Shown here piece after piece: positions 51,501-62,235 of a stretch of 64,000 nt of DNA. The position numbers and the translations under genes were made by a program. The stretch's first letter is position 1; every line of letters starts with the position of its first letter. Below the pieces are notes generated by a model, which was not told the origin of the DNA, searched no databases, and saw nothing but the letters and a program-made list of their open reading frames with translations. Source of the DNA: Hybos culiciformis (taxonomy: Eukaryota > Arthropoda > Insecta > Diptera > Hybotidae); assembly GCA_964007475.1 (NCBI GenBank), contig OZ023274.1:77821303-77885302 (forward strand), given 5' to 3'.

Positions 51501-54500
51501 CTCTATTCAATCATGTGAGGAAAGAAGTCAAAAGGGTATGGAAAAAAAAATTATGCATTCAATGTTTCTTCGGAAGGAGAGATTATTATTAGATTCTTAG
51601 GGTTTTAAGTATAATGTGGCTTTTTATTAGATTGAATTTTTATTAAATTTTGGTCTTTTGGGTGTTCACGTTTACATGTTATAGTCAAATTATATGCACA
51701 CAACATAACCGTTTTTTGAAGCATAAAGTTTTTCTAAATATTTTTTTTTTTTAATTTAAAATTGTGTGTAAAGAGGAATCTATGAAGTTTTTCTATGTTT
51801 CCATATTATTTACATAATATTAACAATAAAAATTGTTTGCTAACAATGTTTAATAAATAGGTGTATGTATATTGCATATTGTAAATAATAAAAATAATTT
51901 AAAAATTCTATAAATCCTGAGTATATGAATATTTGTTTATAGTTTATTGGAAAAATTATGACGTACAGCGGCGGCTATACTGATATTTCTAAATTAATAC
52001 TATTAAACTGTATTTATTAATGAAAATGTTTTCATATTTATCCGGTTATAGAGTGTAAATCCTTCAATGCGATATGCTAATACCCATTTAGTTATATATC
52101 ATATACAAATATTTTAATTTTAGACAACAAGCGAATCCTTGGACACATTTGGGGTCTAAGGTCTAACAATTTGTTTTAATTCCTCTAAACGGCATATGTC
52201 TACCGAATACATTAATTTTAATTAAAAAAATTTTAAATGTAGTTATAAATCTTACATGAAAATTATTCAGACCCTCTTGGTTGGCTGCCACTACCGATCC
52301 GAAGTTTTTAGTCTCATCCTTTAGTCGAGGTGAAAGAGACGAATTTGCGCGTACTTATAAGTTATAAGAATTTTAAAGGTGGACTGACTGATGTACATTT
52401 AATGAAACCATGTAGGCCCCTTTTTCATTTTTGAGCGAAAACGAGCTAAAAATGATTTGTACCTCACATAGTGAATTTTTTTTACGTTATTTTGAAAAGA
52501 TTCATATTTTTTAATATAAATTTCTCTGAAAAGCTAACACTTACTTGGTGTGATTTTTTGTCAATTTAAAATGTTAATACTTTACACTTAACAATATAAA
52601 ATATTTCATAACAATAAGAGCAACATCAAAGGATTGAAAATTCAGGAAATCTATATATTTTTCTAACAATGAAAAACGTACCAAAATAAGTATATACACA
52701 ATGAGATGAGATATCTAAAACAATTTTCTGGTATTTTTATTTGTAAAAAAGAAATTAATAAATTTTTGAATGCCAACGCCAAACAGCATTTTGCATTTAA
52801 TGAACATTGCTATTTTATATTAAATTAACTACATATGGTAATATATAAAATTTAACTTTTACGTACAAACTTTGTGCACCTGATTCAGAAAAACATAAAA
52901 TAATTTGAAATAAAATTTGTCTTTTGAGATATTGTATATTTGAAAGAACAACGAATGGATATGGTGTGAAAGACTTCTTTCTTTCAGAGAGATTCAAACT
53001 TGTTTATTTACTTATTTTTGAAACTTACAACTTATTACTAAATGTACGGTTATAAATATTCATATCTAAGTTACAAACGATCTCAGAACACATAAGTTTT
53101 TGATTTTAATATAGAAATTTTATATAATGTTTGATAAGAGAAATAAAGAACTTATTAATAATTCTATGTATATTATTATTTTTTATATATTTAAATTAAA
53201 ATATTTATAAATTTACAATTAAATTTGAGAAAATAAGCTAATTAAAAATATTTTCTATAAATTATAGATCTCAGTTTCTATTTTAGCATTTGTTGCACAC
53301 GGATATATAAATATATATAAATATAATAATTTGTATTTAAATTTGAATTTAATAAATTAACATCATGAACAACGAATTGCGATTCAATTTTTATTGTACA
53401 GAACAACGTACACGTAATCTTTGTATATTGTTGATTTTTGAAATTGTTGAGCTGATAAAAATTTCTATTAACATTTTTTATGAATTTGAAAAATAAATAT
53501 GTTTATATTGTAATAATGTGTATTCGATATTTAAAATAAGTACGGCTCCAAAAAAAGTGACCTCAAATTGACCAAACTGGTTTCAAATTAACTATATAAC
53601 TAATTGTCAAAGTACCTGACGAATCCAATATCAGAATGTATAGTACTAAGGAATATCGCTACACAAAACCATCAATGAGAAAAAAAATATTTTCACACAA
53701 ATTAAAAAAAAAAAAAACTTCATTTAGTAACATTATACGATTATACCTACAACAAATAAAGAAGAAAAAAAATAAGAAAAATAAAGAAGGAAAATAATAG
53801 TAATAAAAATGATGACGGCAGAAAATTTTATTACATACATATATTAATACCAGAATTCTTAAATATGCGAATGTGCTTATGGTTTGCACTATAAAACAGA
53901 AGCAATAATAATGACCAAAGTTGTTTGGTTAAATATTTTGCGGTTTAGTTTTCTAAAATTATTACACAATAATTATGTTGTTAAGAGGTTTCATGAGCAG
54001 CCATATTATTGCAAAATTCTGCATAATAAAAAAAAACTAAATTTAATTATTCTCTTAATTTATATTACTTTATAATATAAAATTTATGTAATTATGTATA
54101 AAAGAACCACAAAACTTAATTTTCTATTTGTCTAATTTCAAAAATAATATCATTTGAATAAAAATGATATTGAACAATAAATATTTTTTTTTTTGATGTC
54201 TTTGAACTTTATTTTTGTTTTTTAAAACATATTCGTTTTAAGTTCACCATGTATGAAATGAACTCACGACCAAACATGCCGTCATAGTCGTAAAATATCA
54301 CAATCAATACCAATTCCACTACATTATGCAGGTCGGCACGTTAATTAAATTAGTTTAATTTATTATGAACAAGCTATTAGACTTTACTATTACCTATTAG
54401 ATTTTACTATAACTAGGAAATAAAACCCGAAGGAAAATCTGCTAAAAAAGATATCAGACAAAAAAAATTGCGTTATTGTATAATCTGCTGAAAATTTTGC

Positions 54501-57500
54501 ATTTATTATTAATTATATAAACGAAAAAAAAAACTCATTGGAACCAGCTTATATAACTAAAATTGCAATAATTTCTGAGTATGTACTCAAAAAGTCAAAA
54601 TCTTAAATACATAATAGTCTGTTCAAAAATATATAACAAATGAATTGTAGAAAAATTTGCTAATCGAAAATTATAATTTTTATTGTTTTTCTACCGAAAA
54701 ATATATAACAAAAAATATATTTGTCTATATAATATGTTTTTCTTAAAACTTTATAACAAATATTGCTATATAATCATATGAACAGATATATTAAAAAGTT
54801 AAACTATTAGCTATTATTATTTGCTATGATAAATAACGTTATTCACTAGTTCGATTTGAACTATATGCATACATAGAAAATATAGCTGATCCAAATATCT
54901 TTTTTTTTTCAATGTAATAATTAATATGTCCTTAAATGTATAGTAAATGAATAGCAGCAAAAGTTGGTATGCCCAAATTATAGTTAAAATATTGTAGTAG
55001 AAAAAAATTTTGGACATAGATAGATTAAATATTATTATAGTTTTTATTAAAAAAATTATTATTTTGATAGAAAATGAGCTTCGAATATTTTTATAGCAAA
55101 TATTGATATAATCATATGGATAGATGTATTAAAAAGTAGAAGTACGAGTTCTTTTCTCTTCCTAAATAGCTAATCTTTCTAAAGCTATCCATTACATCGA
55201 TTTGACCTACATATACATATACGATATACCGGGTAATATAAAGAATTTATAGATACGACAGAATGTACCAGCATAATTACATTACAACGCCATATTGCAT
55301 CAAAAAATCTTAATCATATCAGACTGTAATTTATATTATATGTATGTAGGTTTGCAATAACAGAAAACAATGTTAACAATAAATTTTTCAATATATGAAT
55401 CAAAAAACTTGAAAAGAACAGCAATTTCATTACGCCCAATTTTTAACCAGCCGTACCTACATAAAAAAAATTCTAGCCACCCCATAAAAACAATAAAAAT
55501 AAAAACAAAAAAAAATAAAACATTAATTTTTTGGACAATATTATGTTTTTGTTTTTTTTTTTAGAACGGAAAAACAAAACAACAAATAGTATACAAATTG
55601 AAAATCTAATTAAGAAGCCTTGACCAGAAAAAAAAAAAAACACAAATGAAAATTTCAATGTTTCACTATGTCTATAATACTATAGGAACGAAAAAAAATT
55701 GTATTTTTGTTTTCACTTAAATTGTACGTATGAGAGAAATATTTAAGGGTGAACATTTTTTTTTTTTTGATTATTTTCCCTCCAAATGACTGAAATTAAA
55801 TATTATCTAAATCAATGTTATTGCACATTTAGCACCAAAAAATAAAAAAAAATCCTAAAATAAAATAAAGAAAATTATAGGTATAGAAATAATATTAAAT
55901 GGATTTTTTTTATTTTATTTTTTATTTTGATTGTAAAAAATTAGCAATTCAAAATAAAACAAAAAAAAAAAAACATATATAAAAACAAAAAAAATAAATA
56001 AAAAACAAAACGAAATAAATAAATTTAAGAGGTAAATTTGCCTAATCAATTTGATTCAGGAAAAACCTAATTTGCATATTCGTTCTTTGTTTTCTAAAAT
56101 ACCTAAAAAAAAAAATTTATTTATTTTTATATTTTTGGAATATATATTCTATGTATTTTCTTTTATGGCATAAATATTCCCATATACTAACATAATATAT
56201 TTATGTAGATTTGTGTTATTTTTCTCTACATAAAAGCATTTCAATTTCCATATAACAAAAATCATTGCTTCAAATTTGATTTTAATTAGAATGTTTTTGT
56301 TTTTTTTTTTTCTGTTTTTTGAAGGTAATTTTTTTTTTTTTTTAATAATATTTCTTTCTGTATTTGTTCTATGCCATGTATAAATTTAGATACCACATAC
56401 TCATTTTACAATATGTACTATAGACAAGAAGAATCAAAATATTCAAAATTGATATATGTATGTACAGAACATACAAACAGAGTATAATAAAAGTCGAAAA
56501 CACCATAATTAAAATAAATTATTTGATTTTCATGTGCAAACAGTGGTTTTGATTTTAACCAATATTAGTTATTTTTCTTTAAATTTTTTTTTTTTTTTTT
56601 AATTTCCTGTAGATTTTTTATTTAAAAAATTTATTTTTTTTTAATCCTTAAATTGAAGAATAAATATAATAAAGAGATAAATAGGAATTTGATTTTGGGT
56701 TTAGTTAATTTTGACTATAATATGATTATTGACTTAGAGGAAAAAAAAATTTGTTGTTTTAGTTATTTTTAATTTTAAAGAAATATTTTTCTCGAATATG
56801 AAAATTCATAATTATATTCTCTGTTAGACAAAGAGATGAGTATTCACCCGGTTCTATAAAACAAGTTCAAATAACTTGTTTTTAGTTCTGTTACGACTTT
56901 TTTCTATATGTTTTCATATTTACAACTGCATATATATATACTTATTGGTCTTATTGTCAATGCAGAAGTATACCTAGTTCTGTTTTTGGATTATTTTCTA
57001 GCCTTGGTAGTAAATTAACCTAAAAAATTAAGCTTAAATAAAGTTCTACTATATATGTAATTATATAGATTTTATTTAATACGTAAATAAATTAAATTTT
57101 TTATGTTTTATTGATATGTACTGATCCAATAAAAGAAACCTTTGTAAATGTTCACGATTAATTGGTTAAAATTTGAATTGTTGAGTTTCAACCAAAGATT
57201 AAGTTTTACTAACAGTAATCAAACGTTTTCACGAACTTTTTCAGTCAAAATTTATATAAAAAATATATGAAAAAAAATACAGAAAAAACTTATTTTCTGA
57301 TGTGATCTCGAAATTGATATTATAGTAAGTTCGACTTGTTTTTCTTTCAACATTTTTGCTGTAATATAATTTGAAATTAATATTTTATTTGACTTGCGAA
57401 TTTTTGGACTTTGCGGGCAGTTCGAGCTCGAACTGATATCTTAAATTTTATTTTTTATTATTTCTTTTTATTAAATTTAATGAGTAAAATAATATTGTGA

Positions 57501-57857
57501 AATAAATAATGAAATTAATAACATTTATGTTTTATAAGAAAACTAATATTATTCACGTTTTTTTAAATTAAATGAATAAATGAAAATTAATAATAAACAT
57601 ATTTGCGCTTTATTTTTCATATTTCATAAACCATATTATTTTTCACAACGAAATATCCTTGTGTTTAATAAATATTTTAGATTTATAATAATAAAAGGGA
57701 ATATATGTTTTGTTGCAATCAAATTTGAAAATATTGTTTTGTAACCACATTTAATAATTTAAAGCTGTTTGTAATTTAACGTGTAAAATAATAAATATTA
57801 TATATTTAGAAAAATATTTAGAAAAATACTTCCACTCAGGAATCTATTCTTCTATAA
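48582..57857. other. A+T-rich non-coding DNA with local duplications, no gene seen
   Basis: Holds a 16-bp tandem pair CACTATATTCCACTAA / CACTATATTCCACTTA (49665-49696) and a 20-bp tandem pair at 54374-54413 (CTATTAGAYTTTACTAT). It also holds three hairpins: ACATTTAAA/TTTAAATGT at 50034-50055, TGCATTTAAATGCA at 50797-50810, and TATCTACAA/TTGTAGATA at 50946-50967. A G+C-richer patch at 52272-52365 has no recognisable feature. The frames around 55370-55658 and 56580-56645 come from A and T runs. Confidence 0.55.
54751..55225. repeat. Diverged direct duplication, about 50-130 bp unit, 340-bp spacing
   Basis: TTATAACAAATATTG followed by ATAATCATATG and ATTAAAAAGT at 54751-54799 recurs as TTATAGCAAATATTG, ATAATCATATG and ATTAAAAAGT at 55091-55138. 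Weaker similarity continues (TCGATTTGAACTATATGCATA near 54850 against TCGATTTGACCTACATATACA near 55199). No transposon ends or target duplications accompany it. Confidence 0.7.
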
Positions 57858-58130
57858 AGTTCTAAAAACATTTTTTATTCGAGGGGGACATTTAATTTAA
57901 GAAGTAGTAATGTATATAGTTTGAGAAATAATCAAGGTTTTTTTATGGCTGTTCCAACCTTTAGAACTACGGCATACAGAAACTTTTATTCCATCATATC
58001 TTGGAGACTTTTTAACAGGCTCCCAGCATCACTTAGAGGGCTAGGATTGTTGAACGCTTTTATAAATAATGTAAAATTATGGCTTCTGAATTTTGATCAT
58101 AGCAATATTGAGAATGTCTTTAACGTCTAG
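57858..58130 (+). pseudogene. Reverse transcriptase C-terminal tail of a non-LTR retrotransposon
   Basis: The open frame runs from after the stop at 57855 to TAG at 58128-58130. Its ordered words are LRSSNVYSLRNNQG, AVPTFRTTAYRNFYS, ISWRLFNRLPASLR and FINNVKLWLL. From family knowledge this matches the region after the reverse-transcriptase domain in many insect non-LTR elements: LR...NF..P..RT..y..SF......LWN.LP..iR...s...F...lk.wL. The hallmark LWNSLP appears here as RLFNRLP. The polymerase catalytic motifs, the endonuclease domain and any gag-like ORF1 are absent, so the fragment is inactive. No frameshift interrupts the tail, suggesting a fairly recent insertion. Confidence 0.8.
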
Positions 58131-58420
58131 TTTACTGTTTTCGCCTCTTTGATTTTGATTTTTTTTTGTTTTAATAATTAATGTAAATTTTAAAGTTAAA
58201 AATATCTTGTATATTTTATTTTATTTAATTTTGTTACCCCACATTCATTAAATTAATTGTAGATATTTTCTTTAGATGTGACATCTAATACTATTTGTTT
58301 CAAATACCAGATGTCACTAACTATTTATCTTATTTTTCTTGATACATTCATATTGTAAGATTGAATAATATTATAAATAAGTGCAACTTATGTATTAGGA
58401 TTGTAAGATGAATAAAGAAC

Positions 58421-58447
58421 TAATAATAATAATAATAATAATAATAA
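58421..58447 (+). repeat. (TAA)n tail of the non-LTR retrotransposon
   Basis: About nine TAA units follow GAATAAAGAAC. The array directly ends the retrotransposon 3'UTR, so it is interpreted as the element's own 3' tail rather than an independent microsatellite. The AATAAA just upstream (58411-58416) could serve as a polyadenylation-type signal. Confidence 0.85.
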
Positions 58448-61400
58448 AGTAAAGAATCCCAGGTTAATTAGAAATGGTGCAAGGTAATCAGAAACGTTTA
58501 TAATTTAGTTGGATTCGAAATTAAACGTAATTGTACGGTTTGTGGAGTGCACCAGCATATAAAAACATGTACTTTGACTAAAAATGTATGTCATCAGCCT
58601 GGGTTGTTGCACATAATATTCTTATTATATGCATTTCAAAACCATCAATTCAATCGTTTGTTTTTGCATAATTTACATTACCAAAAATTAATTTAGTCTT
58701 ATGCATTATATGCAGATTCATGTAGGAATAAAAAAAAATTGTTTTCAAATTAGATATTGCGCATATTTTAAAAATCATTTTTTTTTTAGTATATAAATGT
58801 TCGTTGACAATAAGTAGTATGTAGAATGTGCATTTTATACATCTGTATTCATAACCCAAATATACATGTAAAGGTTCTAAGATTTTCGAAATATATATAA
58901 AAACATGGTTCTGAATTTTATGTTCTTATTTTTCGAATTTTTTTATACTTTTTCCTGCGTTTTAATACCTGAATAATATCAATTATTTACACTATTCTTC
59001 GATTCATTATAATCTCATCATATGATTTTTTTTCGGTACACTTGAAGTTTCTAGATATAATGATAATGAATGACTAATCAGAGCGGTGTGCCTTTCTTTT
59101 GTTATTAATTTTGACTTATTTACAAGCTAAATTTTTTTTTAAATTAATTTGAAACTCTTTCAAAAATTTATGCATAACAAATTAAATTCTTAGAGATATA
59201 TAAAAATATATTCCTTTTTTTTTTTCATGTACAAAATGCACTAATAATATTCAAAGTTGAAGCAATTCATTTTAATTTTCCCCAAGTAATGTAAAATGAT
59301 ATTATTTTTTTTTAATATTCATGCATTTATAAATAGTTAAAGGACCTCAGGACTTTTTAATTCTATATGCAGACAGTCACTGGTGCATACATAATATGGT
59401 ATAATAAGGAATGAATGAAAGGAAAAAGTAATCAAATTTTTTTGAGAAAAATATTTTGAATTAGATTTTTGGTATTTTCATTATTCATATTACAAATTAC
59501 ATACATATATATACTTTATTATTCTTATATGTCAAGGCAAAGTGCAAAATTAAATGCAGTTAATTATTTCAGAAAATTCAAATTTTGTTCCAAAAAAACT
59601 AACCTTAGTTAAAATAGGAATTTAAAATAAGTATCTACTTTTACTATATTTTATATTATATACATATATAATGTAATCAATCTTATTTTCAAAAACTTGT
59701 TTTCTATGTAGATAAAATTTTAAATAAAATTTGGTACTGATGTTCATTGTGGACAATCCTAAAAACGACAAAATTTAATTATATTTTCTATCAAGTAAAT
59801 GTTAGTAATGAATTGCTTGTAACTATAACTAATAAAAAACAAAATAATACCGAAATTTTCTAACAACCTTAATATAGTTTTCCAAAGCAACAAAGCTTAA
59901 TCAGAAAATATTTACATATGTTACCTTTGAGGCAATAGAATTCAATATAAACTTAATTCAAAAATTCAGAATAGAATTACAAATTTTCAATAACTTCATT
60001 TATGTTCTCATGTATGTACATTATAATTTAAAACACTTATTTGAAAAACAAAATAAAGTATATAAAAATATTTTTTTAGCGATACCTTAGTTATCTATTT
60101 ATCAATAAACACCAAACAGAAACTAGATAGTGAATCCTATTATATAAAATTATTTATTGTCATTCATGGATTTTATACAATTTTCTATAAAACTAAGCTT
60201 TGTAATGAACTATTGAATTCAAACGAGTAAAACTCAAGGTGAAAAAAAAATAGCACTAGAATAATTTATGAGGTATTTTACCCATAGATTTTATATTAAT
60301 ATAATAGAACTTTTCAGTATGAATTTTATTATTTATCTTTATATATAAAATTATGTATTCCCATATTCAATTTCGATTAAAGTTAATTTTTTCTCATAAT
60401 TTCGACAGAATATATTGATGCACAAATAATTTATTTTTTAATACATTGGTTTTTACTACTTTGGCCATTATAAAATAAATATATTTTGCCGGTCGGAAAA
60501 ATGTTCAATGTGGGCTACACGAAACCCATCTCTGGTTTAGCACTAGATTTTGTTTACATTCTTTAAATAGTACTGGTGTTGGTGTGCGGCAGAATCTAAC
60601 TAATAATACTTAACTAAAGAATTTCAGTCTGAAAATTAAACAAAAAAAAATTAATAAATTTATAATTAAAAAGTCTGTTTTATTATTTTTTAAAAAATAC
60701 ATATTTTTACTTTATTTTTTAGGATTTTGCTCCATTCTGTGTTAGAATTTATTTTTTTTATTTTTTTTTTTATTTTATTTTTTTTATGTTTTTGTATTTA
60801 GATATACATTTTTTTTAGAGAATTTTAAATTTAATATATTTAAAATTTTACTATTAAAATTTCTTTTCTTTTTTTTCATAATATTAACATTATTTTATAT
60901 TTCGATATTTTGTGAAATTTTTTTTTCTTTTTATTTATTTTTTTTTTATTATTAACTTTTACATTTTGTCTGTCTTCTTAATTTTTAACATTTGATAATA
61001 AATAATTTTTATTTCATTTACTTAATATTAATATTAAATTCAAATAAAAAAATTCTAACTATATGATCTAATTTTATATATATATAATTTTTATTTAACA
61101 AAATTTATAAATATTTTAATTTTTTATTTTTTTAATTACAAAATATTTTAAAAATTTGATAGAAAAATTATAAAATAAATTAAATTAATAAATATATATA
61201 ACAAATTTTGATTCAAATTTAAAGGGAGAAAAACAATGTCTGACAAAGAAATAAAAATATTTTATATATCAGTGCTGACGTTGTAATATGTTCTCTCCTA
61301 AACATCGTCATACTCATATAAGAAATTAAAAAAAAATTATGCCTGATGATGATATTTATTTTATATACCATAATGCGATATCAAATTTTAGTATAATTCG

Positions 61401-61471
61401 TATTAAAAACATTGCCCATTACCCGAATTTAATCTTTGATTCGATAAAATTTTCTTGCAAAATTTTATTTC
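58448..61471. other. A+T-rich non-coding DNA, no gene seen
   Basis: Patches at 58500-58610 and 60485-60600 have more G and C (for example GCCGGTCGG and GTGTGCGGCAG) but no frame, tRNA box or inverted ends. The block from 60680 to 61210 is dominated by T and A runs. Nothing else could be recognised. Confidence 0.55.
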
Positions 61472-61474
61472 TTA
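61472..61474. repeat. Left TTA target-site duplication
   Basis: TTA directly precedes the left inverted repeat (TGCTAGAG...) and TTA directly follows the right one (62233-62235). Three bases alone are weak, but TTA/TAA is the PIF/Harbinger duplication. Confidence 0.65.
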
Positions 61475-61508
61475 TGCTAGAGATAGAGTCGACGTAATTC
61501 ACGCGCGT
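61475..61508 (+). repeat. Left 34-bp terminal inverted repeat
   Basis: Exact reverse complement of 62199-62232. It contains a SalI-type GTCGAC and ends with the alternating CACGCGCGT block. Confidence 0.93.
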
Positions 61509-61981
61509 ATGCGCGCGTAAAAAAAATAAAAAAAACCTGTTTTTTTTACCTGTTATGCTCAACGCCGTTCACATGCGAAAAACAAAAGAGAAAAATGTCA
61601 ACAATAAAATAAAAGAAAAATAAATTCAAAAAAAAATCTAATTCAATTTTAATTTCTTTTGATTAATTTTAATTTGATCTTCTTGTTAAAGAATTAATAA
61701 AAATAAAGTTATAAATTAAATAAAATACAACAATAATTACAATTTTATAATTTTTAATAAAAAAGCAAATTTTTATAAAAATTTAAAAAAATAAAATTAA
61801 ATTCCTAATTCCCGAAATTCTGTTTGTAATATTTTTATAATGCTTTTTAATTTATTTATAACTTAATAAAACATAAAAAATTTGAATAAATTTGCAATAA
61901 ATAATTATTTAATTTTTTTTTTTTAATATAATTATATTTATGAACTTTTTTATTTTATTAAATAATTATTTGTTTGTAAAA

Positions 61982-62048
61982 TTTTTTTTTCTAAATACAA
62001 CAAAATAAACAACAATTTTTTTTTCTAATTACAACAAAATAAACAACA
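61982..62048. repeat. 34-bp tandem duplication inside the MITE
   Basis: T-run followed by CTAAATACAACAAAATAAAC (61991) and again by CTAATTACAACAAAATAAAC (62025). The two copies differ by one base in this word and by T-run length. Confidence 0.85.
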
Positions 62049-62198
62049 CAATTATAAACAAATGATTTCCACATGTACGGCGTAAAATACTGGGAAAGTT
62101 AAAATATTTCAACTTTTACGCGCGTAAGCTACGTTTTACGTCGTTGAGTATAGCCGGTCTCATACATTTTCATACAATTTGATTTTTTACGTGCGTAC

Positions 62199-62232
62199 AC
62201 GCGCGTGAATTACGTCGACTCTATCTCTAGCA
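62199..62232 (-). repeat. Right 34-bp terminal inverted repeat
   Basis: Exact reverse complement of 61475-61508, followed by TTA. Confidence 0.93.
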
Positions 62233-62235
62233 TTA

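Larger units (their letters stand above)
57858..58447 (+). mobile_element. 5'-truncated non-LTR retrotransposon 3' end (CR1/L2/Jockey-like)
   Basis: The fragment comprises the last 90 or so codons of the reverse-transcriptase ORF (57858-58130), a 3'UTR of about 290 bp, and a (TAA)n tail from 58421. 5' truncation with a short-repeat 3' tail is the usual outcome of target-primed reverse transcription. Orientation is plus. The exact 5' junction is uncertain because the frame is closed by a TAA at 57855-57857, which could be a mutation inside a longer relic. No target duplication was identified with confidence. The clade cannot be settled without alignment. Confidence 0.8.
61475..62232. mobile_element. 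758-bp MITE with 34-bp terminal inverted repeats, PIF/Harbinger-like
   Basis: The ends (61475-61508 and 62199-62232) are perfect 34-bp inverted repeats that include GAGTCGACGTAATTCACGCG. Similarity continues inward more loosely for roughly 100 bp; for example ATGCTCAACGCCGT at 61555-61568 against the complement of ACGTCGTTGAGTAT at 62138-62151. The flanking TTA on both sides fits PIF/Harbinger insertion. The ends are rich in CpG (ACGCGCGT repeated), unlike all surrounding DNA, while the core is nearly pure A+T. No transposase frame is present, so it is non-autonomous. The superfamily call rests on the 3-bp duplication alone. A different boundary (ATGC...GCAT with a 2-bp duplication) is possible. 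Confidence 0.85.

Noticed and set aside
53659..56650. Several short frames rich in F, L, I or K on both strands (for example 53659-53889, 55370-55564, 55473-55658)
   Set aside because: They are translations of poly(A)/poly(T) and AAAT-type runs, overlap on opposite strands and show no codon or residue pattern of a gene.
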